Below, in pieces: positions 53,297-62,461 of a DNA stretch of 64,000 bases. A program made the position numbers and the translations under genes. The notes under the pieces are model-generated. The model ran no database searches and had not been told where the DNA came from. It worked only from the letters and a program-made list of their open reading frames with translations. Source of the stretch: CATOSP01 sp965237775 (GTDB taxonomy: Bacteria; Chloroflexota; Dehalococcoidia; Lucifugimonadales; UBA3495); contig OZ250155.1 of NCBI GenBank assembly GCA_965237775.1, positions 4,712,001-4,776,000 of the forward strand, written 5' to 3'. Positions within the stretch are counted from its first letter, which is position 1. Every line of letters starts with the position of its first letter.

Positions 53297-54555
53297 TAGT
53301 ACTCAGTCAATCGTAAAATCGGAAGGGTAAAGGCGGTGTAGTTTGGTTCGTGCGTCCCGGGTGTTGAAGCGCCAGTTGATGGTGGCTCTGGCGTTGTTGC
53401 GCTCCGTGACCAGGGCGTCCACTTCCCTCCTTAGGGCCTCCTCGCCGGAGAGCCGCTGCTTCAGGCAGGAGCGGGACAGTACGCTGAACTCGATCTCCGC
53501 CATCCCTTCGACAAGCTCAGGACAGGATTCAGCCAACTCCCGTGCTTGGGGGTGTAGTGGAACTCCAGCCGCCTGGCAATCCTCCGGGCTTCCTCAGCCG
53601 GGAAAGTCTCGTACAGCGATGCCCGGCGATGGGTGTTCAGATTGTCCAAGACGACCCTTACCACCTCGGCTTCGGGGTAGGCTTCATCCACCAGCCAGCG
53701 CATCCGGCGGGCGAAGTCTTGCATCGTGCGCCGCTCGGTCACTGCCACATGCCGCCAGCCCGCCAACGGCTCACAGGCCAAGAAGAGGTTGCGGGTACCC
53801 TCCCTGCGGTATTCGTAGTCCTGCCGCAGCGGACGTCCCGGCCGGGGCGGGAGCGGCGGCCGGGTCTCGGCCAGCAACTGGGTGGATGTCTCGTCAAAGC
53901 AGACCACCGGACGTTGGGGATCATGAGGTTCGGCGTAGAGATCCAGGACATCCTCCATGTTAGCCACAGTTAGCCACAAATTCCGCGCTCACCTTGGGAA
54001 TGCACCACTCCTTCTTCTGCCACGGCTTGAGAGTGTTTTTTTGAGACGCTTTCGGACCCCCTCATGGGACATGGAGGGCGCCAACCCCAACTCCACCACC
54101 TTCCCGGCCAACAGCCGCAAAGTCCAGTGGCTGTGCCCCTCCGGCGGCGGGCTGCAGGCCAGGGCGATGAGGTGGGCTTCGCCCCGATCGTCCAGCTTCC
54201 GGGGCCGGTTGGCCTGGGGACGGTCCTGCAAAACCTTCTCCAACCCTTCTTCGGCAAAGCGCTGCTTGACCCGGTATACCGTGCTCAGGGCCACATCCAA
54301 AGCTTCGGCCACTTGGGGCGCGGCCCAACCGTCGCCGCTCTTTAGGAGAATCCGCGCTCTAGCGGTCACTCGGGCTGAGTTTTTGCCAACCCGGACCAGT
54401 CGTTGGAGCTCTTCCCGTTGTTCCTGTGCCAGCCGCACCGCGTATTTGTCCCTGACCATCACTTCTACCCCCGCCATCAACACTTCCCACCAGCCAGGAT
54501 AGCTCAATTGGCCCCTTTCTTAAACAAATCCCAAGCCTAAGTTGACTGAGTACTA
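53297..54555. mobile_element. IS630-family element, group B, copy 2
   Basis: TAGTACTCAGTCAA ends inverted across 1259 bp with TA borders. It is nearly identical to copy 1 (19621-20869), including the 23-bp insert. Confidence 0.93.
53303..54459 (-). pseudogene. IS630 group B transposase, copy 2
   Basis: Same design as copy 1: an HTH frame from ATG 54459, the A7C string near 54036 where the frame must move back one base, then the catalytic frame ('PVVCFDETSTQLLAETRPPL', 'VVLDNLNTHRRASLYETF'), and the 23-bp insert at 53503-53526 after 'HGSWLN'. The final part reads 'MAEIEFSVLSRSCLKQRLSG'. A short duplication (GTTAGCCACA twice, near 53958-53977) distinguishes it from copy 1. It is inactive for the same reason as copy 1. 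Confidence 0.85.
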
Positions 54556-54593
54556 GTACCGCGTCCGGCTATTTTTGACGGATACTAGAAAGT

Positions 54594-55367
54594 ATGTGTA
54601 TGCAATCGAGGCACCGTCTACCACCGATGCCCGGCACAAGCGTCGCCGTACCTACCCATCGAATTCACCCTGACGCGGTACTAGTGCTTTTTACTCCTGA
54701 TGATGAAGTGCGCCTGAAAGAGGCATTTCGTGACTCCAGCGATCCAGATTATGAGGCTGAACTTACCGAGCAAGCAAGGCCCAATGTGTTATTTGAAGCG
54801 GGAATGGCTATGGGGCGGAACGCAGACCAAACGGTCCTAGTGGAACTCGGAGAATTGCGTCCGTTTAGCGACGTTGCCGGGCGTCACGTAGTGCGCCTCG
54901 ATAACAGCGTGGGACAACGTCAAGATTTGGCGCAACGGCTCCGGACTGCTGGCTGCTCCGTAAACTTGGACGGGACCGACTGGCATGCGATTGGTGACTT
55001 TGAAGCTGCAGTAGATTCAATAATGTCGCCATCAGAGCCACCTGGTTGTCGGGACCTGGCGGAGACCCACTCAGCAATCGGGCCAACTCCCGGACTCTCC
55101 CCAGACGCAAGGAGCCTTCTCTTGGAGGCAGTGGCCTCAGAGGACAGGACAATCCTGGTAATAAGGACTCTACGGGGTATGGCCATGAGGGTTAATCATA
55201 AGCATTTTGGGGAGATAGGGGACTCGCGTTCAGAAGCGCGATGGGAAGGTGCGCTCGAGGAACTTGTCGTCTCCGGATTGGTCCATGATCGCTCCAACGA
55301 CGGAAAATTGTTTGAAGTTACGCACCGAGGTTTCGTCGTTGCTGACCACATGGAAGACCAGCCCTAG
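54594..55367 (+). pseudogene. TIR-like nucleotide-binding protein, N-terminus cut by an IS
   Basis: The frame carries 'HPDAVLVLFTPDDEVRLKEA', 'ARPNVLFEAGMAMGRNADQT', 'VLVELGELRPFSDVAGRHVV' and 'RLDNSVGQRQDLAQRLRTAG', the C-terminal two thirds of the TIR-like domain found in Cap12-type and other predicted nucleotide-binding defence proteins. The first strand and helix expected before 'DAVLVLFTPDD' are missing; the IS630 group B element ends only 39 bp before the frame. The C-terminal 90 residues look like a winged helix ('FGEIGDSRSEARWEGALEEL', 'LVHDRSNDGKLFEVTHRGF'). TIR relatives act as NADases or bind nucleotide signals. With the N-terminus lost it is probably inactive. Confidence 0.65.
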
Positions 55368-55741
55368 ATGGCGCACTTCAATCCGAAGGAATCCAGCACA
55401 GAGACCCGTGTTGGCATTGAGTGTCTTGCGGGTGGGCACGTATACCAATCCGTAACCGGTCAATGGGCTGTCTAGCAAGGATGATTGGAAGTTTCAAGTC
55501 TTGAATTCCTTCGGGTTTGACGCCGATGGTACCTTCCCCTAATCTCAGCTACTTCGGTCAGAAGCCAACCGGCATGGTGTGTTCGGCTTCAGTTCCTTCC
55601 TTTCGCCTCTGGAGTATAGTTGGGCTCTAGGGGCCAGGACAATACAATGCTTTCTGTATAGATGACGGAGAACCCCATGGTCTGCCGGTCCTCCGGTTGT
55701 TGATCGGAGGACCGGCACCCATCTCAATCCCTCCAGCGCAT
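55368..55741. other. Gene-free stretch
   Basis: No gene was seen. A short inverted repeat (CCGGTCCTCCG...CGGAGGACCGG, 55687-55715) lies just before the next gene and may be a terminator or operator. Confidence 0.45.
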
Positions 55742-56377
55742 ATGCGAGGCGAGTGGTATGGCGACAAGCGGGACGTAGTCAAGTGGATCAGTCTGGCAAA
55801 ATTGGCGAAATTCGGCGACAGGAACCGGCGTATCCTACAGGTTACGATGAACACGTTCGACCGGTGCAATGACCTAAAGGGCCTTGATACGACCGATAGT
55901 GTGACCGGAAAGGTAGTAGATCACTTCTACAATTTGCAGGATGTGAAACGACTAGGCGAGACTCTTGAAGTCGAGATTTCCGTCTTCGACAAACCGTTTG
56001 TCAACAAGATTGACCGGCGTAGCGACTATTTCAATGCGGTATGCGAACGGATCAAGGAGATCAAGAAGGATGATGCGGAACCGATCGTTGTGTTCTTGGA
56101 CCCTGATACGGGTATAGAACCACCAAGCGGACATGGAAAGCAGCACGTTCGGAAATGTGAATTGAAGCGCATCTTCAATTCGCTGAAACAGGACGACTAC
56201 TTAGCGTGTTATCAGCACAAACCGCTGGGTGTTGAGGGCGTTCAATGGCAGTCAAAGGCTCAGGAGCGTATGAAGGGAGCCCTTGCGGTTGACTGTGTAG
56301 TCAGAAAATGCGCCTCAAAATACAAAGACGATGTGATAGTTCTGGCAGTCCTGAAGGGTAGTCCTGGGTCTCAGTGA
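55742..56377 (+). CDS. Conserved hypothetical protein (GDKRD / DPDTG motifs)
   Basis: The 211-residue protein has 'GEWYGDKRDVVKWISLAKLA' near the start, 'IVVFLDPDTGIEPPSGHG' in the middle, and 'RIFNSLKQDDYLACYQHKPL' followed by a C-terminal strand 'DDVIVLAVLKG'. The spacing of GDKRD, FLDPDTG and YQHK resembles a widespread hypothetical family of unknown role, with an alpha/beta core that may bind nucleotide or metal. ATG 55742 is chosen because the motif block starts there; the longer frame upstream has no support. It lies among defence-type remnants; a role there is only a guess. Confidence 0.65.
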   Translation: MRGEWYGDKRDVVKWISLAKLAKFGDRNRRILQVTMNTFDRCNDLKGLDTTDSVTGKVVDHFYNLQDVKRLGETLEVEISVFDKPFVNKIDRRSDYFNAVCERIKEIKKDDAEPIVVFLDPDTGIEPPSGHGKQHVRKCELKRIFNSLKQDDYLACYQHKPLGVEGVQWQSKAQERMKGALAVDCVVRKCASKYKDDVIVLAVLKGSPGSQ

Positions 56378-56434
56378 GCGGGGCCCTTGGGAGTCTGGTG
56401 GGGTGGCTCTAGGGTTTTGGGAGTGTTGCTGATT

Positions 56435-56890
56435 TCAGCCCGAGGTGACGGACACTTCGACGTACTCTGAGGTGGAGAAGGGAGTCCACCAGGCTGGCTC
56501 GTAGTCGAGGGCAGTGTACCAACTGTAGAAGTATCTTCCGTCGTTAGGGACGGCATTCGACGCGGTAGAGAGGGCGAACTCCGTGCCACCGATCACCAGA
56601 GTTTTGTCTTTCATCAACTCTTTGGGCGGACGGGAGTCGAAGGCGATGTGGACTCCCACGTTGGTGAAGTTGCCGTATTTCTGGGACACCATGCGAGAGA
56701 GACTTGCCGACACGCGGACTACCAGGTAGGTGTCATCTCCGTCGGCCAACCCTCCGCAGGACTGATCTGAGCCGTCGTCTCCGTCGGGCCAGAGGTATTA
56801 GTGCCAGGTGTAGTAGTCGTCTTCTGACCCGTACTCAGTGGAGCGTCGGCCTTGGCCTGGACCAGCGCGGCCCACTGGTGGGAAGTTGAA
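56435..56890 (-). pseudogene. Hypothetical gene with in-frame stop
   Basis: The clean part (56435-56749) encodes about 104 residues of beta-rich sequence ('DDTYLVVRVSASLSRMVSQK', 'GRYFYSWYTALDYEPAWWTP'). Upstream, the same frame continues as plausible protein ('YLWPDGDDGSDQSCGGLADG') through TAA at 56800-56798 to 'YGSEDDYYTWH'. No ATG is available after the stop, only TTG. The ISAs1 element at 56970 probably removed the 5' end. No family is recognised. Confidence 0.45.
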
Positions 56891-56969
56891 GGGAGGTCGG
56901 TCCCTGCTTGGGGTAACGGTCTCGGCGAGGTTCCTTTGAGGACAGGTAAGCTAAAGGAGGGGTTGAGGA

Positions 56970-58217
56970 CAGGGCAATCGCGTCTTAGCGTAATTATTAG
57001 GAATAGTATAAAGTTGTGGTTTAGGGTTGATGTGGTTTAGGGTTGATGATGAAGGGGGGATAGTGATGGGTGGAATGAAGGGGGCGTCGATCATAGATTG
57101 TTTTGCGGGATTGGAAGACCCACGGATCGAGCGGAGCAAGCTGCATAAGCTTATGGACATCATAGCGATAGCAATCTGCGCGACGATCTGCGGGGCGGAT
57201 TCGTGGGTTCACGTGGAGATATTTGGCCGGAGCAAAGAGGAGTGGTTAAGGACCTTCCTGGAACTCCATAATGGGATTCCATCCCACGACACTTTCGGAG
57301 CGGTCTTCTCCCGGTTGGACCCGGAACAGTTCCAAAGCTGTTTTATGGAGTAGACCAAGCAGATAGCCCAACTGGCCCAAGGGGAAGTAGTGGCAATTGA
57401 CGGCAAGACGGTGCGCCGCTCCCACGACCGCAACTCCGGCAAGCAGGCCATTCACCTGGTCAGCGCCTGGGCTTCGGCCAACAGGGTGACCCTGGGCCAG
57501 GTCAAGACCGAGGAGAAGTCCAACGAGATCACCGCCATACCCCGTTTGCTCGAACTCTTGGACCTCCACGGGTGCATCGTCACCATTGACGCCATGGGTT
57601 GCCAGAAGAACATCGCCCAAGGGATTGTGGACGGCGGCGCCGACTATGTGCTGGCGGTAAAGGACAACCAGGGCCAACTGCATGAGGATATCCGAGACCT
57701 CTTCCAGGGAGCGGAAGAATTTGGCTTCGAGGGGGTTCCCTACGACTTCGCTGCTACCTTGGAAAAGGGCCACGGACGCATCGAACGGCGGGAATGCTGG
57801 GTCATTTCAGACCCGGAGAGTCTGGAATACCTGAGCACCGGCCAGGAATGGCCCAAGCTCCGCTCGGTGCTCAAGGTAGTCGGCCGCCGGGAAACGGCCG
57901 AAGGGGCCGAGGTCCAGCCTAGATACTACATCAGCAGCCTGGAGGCCCCGGCCCAGCGTCTGCTGGCGGCGGTGCGCCGCCACTGGGGTATCGAGAACTC
58001 GCTGCACTGGACCCTCGACGTCGCCTTTCGGGAAGACCAATGCCGGGTGCGCAAGGACCACGCGCCTCAAAACATGGCCCTGCTGCGGCAGATTTCCCAC
58101 AATCTGCTCAAAAACGAGACCAGCCTGAAAGTGGGCATCCAGGGCAAACGGCTCCAAGCCGGCTGGCGGGAAGACTACCTGTTGAAAGTCCTCCTCGGTT
58201 AAGACGCGATTGCCCTG
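56970..58217. mobile_element. ISAs1-family element
   Basis: 18-bp ends CAGGGCAATCGCGTCTTA are perfect inverted repeats across 1248 bp. No matching target duplication is visible; the right flank is the interior of an IS630 group B element while the left flank is not, so a deletion accompanied or followed insertion. Confidence 0.93.
57066..58202 (+). pseudogene. ISAs1 transposase with one nonsense codon
   Basis: From ATG 57066 the frame reads 'MGGMKGASIIDCFAGLEDPR' and 'DIIAIAICATICGADSWVHV', then meets TAG at 57352-57354 in 'SCFME-stop-TKQIAQL', where the family has Trp. It continues in the same frame as a full catalytic domain ('VVAIDGKTVRRSHDRNSGKQ', 'GCIVTIDAMGCQKNIAQ', 'YVLAVKDNQGQLHEDI', 'HWGIENSLHWTLDVAFREDQ'). 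A single TGG to TAG change would explain the loss. Read-through would give about 378 residues, the normal ISAs1 length. Confidence 0.9.
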
Positions 58218-58541
58218 CCCTTCCGGCGCTGGGCTGCAGGCCAAGACAATCAGGTGGGCTTCGCCCCGGTCGTCCAACTTCCGGGGCCGCTTGGCCTGGG
58301 GACGGTCCTCCAAAACCCTCGCCAACCCTTCTTCGGCAAAGCGCTGCTTGACCCGGTATACGGCGCCCAGGGCCACATCCAAAGCTTCGGCCACTTGGGG
58401 CGCCGCCCAACCGTCGTCGCTCTTTAGGAGAATCCGCGCTCTAGCGGCCACTCGGGCGGAGCTTTTCCCCACCCGAATCAAATGCTGGAGTTCTTCCTGT
58501 TGTTCCGGCGCCAGCCGCACTGCGTATTTGTCCCTGACCAT
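58218..58541 (-). pseudogene. IS630 group B transposase, HTH half only
   Basis: From ATG 58541 it reads 'MVRDKYAVRLAPEQQEELQH', 'APQVAEALDVALGAVYRVKQ' and 'RPRKLDDRGEAHLIVLACSP', then runs into ISAs1 DNA. It differs from copies 1 and 2 at several residues, so it is an older or separate lineage. Confidence 0.85.
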
Positions 58542-58637
58542 CACTGCCACCCCCGCCATCAACACTTTCCACCAGGCAGGATAGCTCAATTGTCCCCTTT
58601 CTTAAACACATCCCAAAACCAAGTTGACTGAGTACTA
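58218..58637. mobile_element. IS630 group B element, right-end fragment (copy 3)
   Basis: It ends at TAGTACTCAGTCAACTTGG (inverse). Only the HTH half of the transposase remains; ISAs1 occupies the rest. It truncates the arylsulfotransferase gene at 58638. Confidence 0.88.
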
Positions 58638-59247
58638 GCGCCACAGAGCTGAGGGATCGAAAGCTAATCAAGAAATTACCATCGTCCAGGGCTGTCAGGT
58701 CGTTGGCCGCACCCCAAGACGCCCGACCTTCCAGCGGGCAGATCATATCCTCAGCGGTGTCAAGATGTTCTGACGAGCGCCACTCGTAAACCACCTCGCC
58801 ATCCGGAGTGACTTCCGCCACCAAATCGCCCTGCATACGAGGCGGATCCGTTGGGGTCGTAAACCCACCCTGGACTCTACGGCTAAGCTCTTCGGAAATC
58901 TCTTCGTAGAGCAAGAACAGATTGTTACCGTTGGCCAGCCGATTGTGACGGCGCACAGCGGGGTTACGGTACTCCCAGACCAAGTCACCGTCCCAGTTAA
59001 GCTCGCGTACGGCATTCGCGCCGGGCATGGCCGATAGTCCGCCACTGTCCCGGAACAAGAAATTGCCATTTGGGAGCAGGAAACCATAGCCGATACCAGC
59101 ATCGTGGCGCCAACGGTGGACAAAATGGCCTTCCATGTCCACCAGGTAAGCCTCCGTCCCACCGTTGGGGGAGAACAAGGTATAGCCTCGATAGGTGCTG
59201 GTAGGCTGATATAAGGTCAGTCCTGTTGGCCTTTGGGACCAGCCCAT
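58638..59247 (-). pseudogene. Arylsulfotransferase-like protein, C-terminally truncated
   Basis: The first 203 residues match the arylsulfate sulfotransferase (ASST) beta-propeller pattern: 'YRGYTLFSPNGGTEAYLVDM', 'GIGYGFLLPNGNFLFRDSGG', 'RELNWDGDLVWEYRNPAVRR' with 'HNRLANGN', and 'WGAANDLTALDDGNFLISFR'. At 'SLSSVALV' the frame enters the IS630 group B end. Family members are 350-500 residues, so the rest is lost, presumably with the DNA deleted beside ISAs1. The start is ATG 59247 with a moderate AGAGGTG upstream. No signal peptide is seen. Confidence 0.75.
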
Positions 59248-59405
59248 CGCCGATCACCTCTTGCAAATGAGTGGGGCCGAAGACTGAGCGGATACCGAGC
59301 TTGTAGCGGCTAAGTAAGTTCGAACCATAGCCCGTGATCCAGGAATAAGCCGGACACCGGTCGGCCATTGGAGAGGTTGCCAGAGTAGAGCTTGAGGGAC
59401 TATGT

Positions 59406-59483
59406 TGGTACCCCGGATGGGCTTCGATCCCATGACCTCCACCTTGAAAGGGTGGCGTCCTAACCTGGCTAGACGACCGGGGC
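59406..59483 (-). tRNA. tRNA-Glu (anticodon TTC)
   Basis: A full cloverleaf: acceptor arms GCCCCGG/CCGGGGT (one G-T pair at the end), D-stem GTC/GAC, anticodon stem CCACC/GGTGG with loop CTTTCAA, T-stem ATGGG/CCCAT with loop ATCGAAG. The CCA end is encoded. The gene lies between the truncated arylsulfotransferase and argC. No copy of its 3' end was found elsewhere in the window. Confidence 0.95.
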
Positions 59484-59616
59484 ACGCATCTATGGTACTA
59501 CATCTCTCCCTGTGCCGCCAACGGAGCAGACCCGCGCTCCATGAACCGTACCAAACGTCTTGTTCCGGACCTCAGGCCAGCCAACCACTCGGCTAATCTC
59601 CCCCTCTTTGTTGCCC

Positions 59617-60648
59617 CTACGGATAAATGGCCAGAGGCTCCAGGGAGGTCTCCTCAGGGTAGCCGTACATCAGGTTCATATTCTGCACCGCCTGGCCCGC
59701 CGCGCCCTTTACCAGGTTGTCCAGGCAGCTAATTACCACCAGCCGTTGGGTCCGCGTGTCCAGGGTCGGGTAGATCAGACACAGGTTGTTGCCTGATGTT
59801 TGCTTGGTCTGTGGGGGTTGGTCCACCACGCGCACGAAGGGGCTGGCATCGAAGTAGTCGTGGTACAGTTCCCGCAACCGCTCTCGACCTTCGGGGCCTT
59901 CCAGCATCCCGCCAGGCCGCAACTTGGCGTAACTGGAGCTGAGGATTCCCCTGGTCATGGGAACCAAGTGAGTGAGGAATGTGATTCCCAGGTGCTGGTC
60001 CGAGATGAGGTTCAGTTCCTGGGAAATCTCAGGCAAGTGGCGGTGACCTTCCACTGAGTAGGCCATCACGTTTTCGTTGACCTCGGAATAATGGGTGGCC
60101 ATGCTGAGACCACGGCCCGCACCTGACACACCGGACTTGCTGTCGACCACGATGTCAGGCTCGATCAGGTTGTGCCGGACCGCTGGGGCAAGCTCCAGAA
60201 TCGCGCTGGTCGGGTAGCAGCCGGGGTTCGCTACTAGCTGGGCGTCGGCGATTTCGTCGTGGTGCAATTCGGTCAGGCCGTATACCGCGTCTTCCAGGTA
60301 TGCCGGGTCCGGGTGTTGGACCCCATACCACTCTTCGTATTCGTCGGCCTGCTTGAGCCGGAAGTCGGCGCTGATATCGACGACCCTGAGGCCCTGCTCC
60401 AGCAGCGGAATGACCGCCTCTGCGCTGGCCTTATGGGGCAATGCGGAAAACACCAGGTCGAGGCTGCCGTCCAACTCCGGTTGGATGGTCAGGTCCAGAG
60501 CGGCGAGGTGGGGAAAGACGTCCCCCAACTTCTGGCCGGCCTGGCTTCGGCCGGTGACCGACGAAATCTCCACTTCCGGATGGCGGTACAGTATCCGGAC
60601 CAACTCAGAACCTGCGTACCCGGTTACGTTGATGATTCCTACCTTCAT
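59617..60648 (-). CDS. argC: N-acetyl-gamma-glutamyl-phosphate reductase
   Basis: The enzyme reduces N-acetyl-glutamyl-phosphate to the semialdehyde with NADPH, the third step of arginine synthesis, in the cytoplasm. The 343-residue protein has the N-terminal Rossmann motif 'VGIINVTGYAGSELVRIL', 'LVFSALPHKAS', the active-site Cys144 in 'VANPGCYPTSAILELAP', 'KSGVSGAGRGLS', and 'HLVPMTRGI' with the substrate-binding His. Length is normal for the family. The start ATG 60648 has AAGGA about 9 bases upstream. It is followed on its left by tRNA-Glu and preceded, 16 bp upstream, by the endonuclease III gene; other arg genes are not in the window. Confidence 0.95.
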   Translation of the reverse strand: MKVGIINVTGYAGSELVRILYRHPEVEISSVTGRSQAGQKLGDVFPHLAALDLTIQPELDGSLDLVFSALPHKASAEAVIPLLEQGLRVVDISADFRLKQADEYEEWYGVQHPDPAYLEDAVYGLTELHHDEIADAQLVANPGCYPTSAILELAPAVRHNLIEPDIVVDSKSGVSGAGRGLSMATHYSEVNENVMAYSVEGHRHLPEISQELNLISDQHLGITFLTHLVPMTRGILSSSYAKLRPGGMLEGPEGRERLRELYHDYFDASPFVRVVDQPPQTKQTSGNNLCLIYPTLDTRTQRLVVISCLDNLVKGAAGQAVQNMNLMYGYPEETSLEPLAIYP

Positions 60649-60664
60649 TGCACTAATCCTTGCA

Positions 60665-61462
60665 CTAATCCTTCAGGGACGGAGAATGGGGCATCTGTCG
60701 CGCGCCTTTCTTGCGCCTGGCCGTCTTCACCGGCGCCTCCACGGCCTCCTCACTTGTACTCTCACCCGAACCTTCGGCAAACTGGTCTCGCGATGGGCAA
60801 TCAGTCGCCACAACGCACTCTGGACAACGGGGCCTCTGGGCCTTACACACCTGGCGGCCGTGGGTGATAAAGGCTAGATGGAACTGGTACACCATGTCCG
60901 GTTCCACGGCTGATTCCAACAGGCCGTGGGCCTTGTCCGCGGACACCTTTGGACCAATGATACCCAACCGTTTGCAGACGCGGTAGATGTGAGTGTCTAT
61001 GGCCATTGCGGGCATACCCAGCGAGAAGTTAAGGATAATACCCGCGGATTTGGGCCCGATCCCCGGTAGCTGCCTCAACCAAGCCTTGGCTTCTTCCAGG
61101 GGCAATTCCCGCAGGAATGATAGATCAAAGGAACCGTTAAGCTCCATGATCATACCCAGGACCTCTTTAATCCTGGGAGCCTTGATCTTGGCCAGTCCCC
61201 CCGGTGCGATAGCGTCTTCGATCGCGGTTACATCGGACCGGACCACGTCCTCCAGCGATCCAAACCGCTCCATCAATCGTTGGTAAGCCCTGGAGGAATT
61301 AATATCGGAGGTGTGTTGGGACAGGATCGTGAAGACTATCTCGTGGGCCGCATCTAGCCTCGGCTCCTCCTCGAAGGGGCCGTATTGGTCCAACATAAGC
61401 CCAATGGAGCGGGCAATGCTGCCGTTGGACTGACCGAGGCCATCCGCTACAGGCTGTTCCAC
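60665..61462 (-). CDS. nth: Endonuclease III-type DNA glycosylase
   Basis: This is a bifunctional DNA glycosylase/AP lyase for oxidised pyrimidines in base excision repair. The 265-residue protein has 'LRQLPGIGPKSAGIILNFSL' (helix-hairpin-helix with the catalytic Lys), 'MAIDTHIYRVCKRLG' (catalytic Asp) and an iron-sulphur cluster motif C-x6-C-x2-C-x5-C in 'CKAQRPRCPECVVATDC'. The basic tail after the cluster ('ARRKKGARQMP') is longer than in E. coli Nth. The start is taken as GTG 61462; the ribosome site is weak, and an internal ATG 66 bp on is possible. It sits just upstream of argC, probably in one transcript. Confidence 0.9.
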   Translation of the reverse strand: MEQPVADGLGQSNGSIARSIGLMLDQYGPFEEEPRLDAAHEIVFTILSQHTSDINSSRAYQRLMERFGSLEDVVRSDVTAIEDAIAPGGLAKIKAPRIKEVLGMIMELNGSFDLSFLRELPLEEAKAWLRQLPGIGPKSAGIILNFSLGMPAMAIDTHIYRVCKRLGIIGPKVSADKAHGLLESAVEPDMVYQFHLAFITHGRQVCKAQRPRCPECVVATDCPSRDQFAEGSGESTSEEAVEAPVKTARRKKGARQMPHSPSLKD

Positions 61463-61513
61463 TGACCGATTCTATCACCGCCGGAAACAGGTCTCAACGG
61501 TGGGTGGGGGAGG

Positions 61514-62410
61514 TCACCGCCGGAGCCGAGGGTCCAACACGTCCCGCAACCCGTCACCCACGTAGAAAGCTCCCAACACGGTGATGGTGAGGACGATGCC
61601 GGGAAGGGTGCTGACCCACCATGAGGTGTCCAGATATGACCTCCCCTGGGCAATCATGCTTCCCCAGGTAGGAGTGTCTAACGGCACACCCAAGCCCAGG
61701 AAGGAAAGCGAAGACTCCGCGTAGATAAACACGCCCAACTGCTGACTTCCCAGGACGATGATAGGGGCTATTAAGTTGGGGATCAAATGCCGAATAATGA
61801 TCCGGGAGTCCGCCGCGCCGTAGCTGCGGGCGGCCAGTATGAAATCTCGCTCTTTCAGGCTCAGGGTCACGGCCCGGGTGACCCGCGCAAAGCCCAACCA
61901 GCCCGTGGAGCTAAGTACCAAGACGACGTTCCACATTCCGGCTCCGAGGAGCATCACGATTACCAGGGCCAGAAGGAGCCCGGGTATGGCAAGACCCATA
62001 TCCACCAAGCGCATCAATACTTCGTCGACCCATTTGCCGTAATACCCGGCGATAGCGCCCACGACGACCCCGATGGTCCCCGCTCCCAGGACTGCAAACA
62101 GGCCAACGACCAGGGACACCCGGGCACCGAATATAATGCGGCTTAACACGTCCCGTCCCAGGAAATCGGTGCCCAGCAAATAAGACGTCTCCGCACCGGA
62201 GAGAAACACCGGCTCAGATAACCTATCCGCCGGTTTCATAGTATTGGGATCATGCGGGGAGACGAGGGGGGCTGCGATGGCCATCAATCCCACCGTAATC
62301 AGAACAGCCGAACCGAGCAACAGGCTACGTTCCCCAAGCAACCGCTTGAAGTTCCTGGAACTACGCCCCGTCGTCCTGCTCGAGGACAAAGATCCGGCCT
62401 CTGGCCTCAT
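61514..62410 (-). CDS. dppC: Peptide ABC transporter permease, DppC-type
   Basis: The 298-residue inner-membrane permease has an N-terminal cytoplasmic tail, a first transmembrane helix ('LLLGSAVLITVGLMAIAAPL'), the family mark 'HDPNTMKPADRLSEPVF'/'LLGTDFLGRDVLSRIIFGAR', and the ATPase-coupling loop 'AARSYGAADSRIIIRHLIPN'. About six membrane segments are visible. With DppB (62462-63397) it should form the channel for di- and oligopeptides or nickel. The gene follows dppB by 51 bp on the same strand. ATP-binding subunits (DppD/F) are not in the window; the sequence left of this gene is nth. Confidence 0.92.
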   Translation of the reverse strand: MRPEAGSLSSSRTTGRSSRNFKRLLGERSLLLGSAVLITVGLMAIAAPLVSPHDPNTMKPADRLSEPVFLSGAETSYLLGTDFLGRDVLSRIIFGARVSLVVGLFAVLGAGTIGVVVGAIAGYYGKWVDEVLMRLVDMGLAIPGLLLALVIVMLLGAGMWNVVLVLSSTGWLGFARVTRAVTLSLKERDFILAARSYGAADSRIIIRHLIPNLIAPIIVLGSQQLGVFIYAESSLSFLGLGVPLDTPTWGSMIAQGRSYLDTSWWVSTLPGIVLTITVLGAFYVGDGLRDVLDPRLRR

Positions 62411-62461
62411 AGCGCCATATTCAAAGGCATTTAAGTGTGACCATCCAGTGCACGGACCGAA

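Noticed and set aside
59406..59483. tRNA-Glu as the attachment site of the P4-type integrase
   Set aside because: No second copy of its 3' end was found near the integrase or at the left of the element, and it lies 16 kb beyond the integrase past unrelated insertions.
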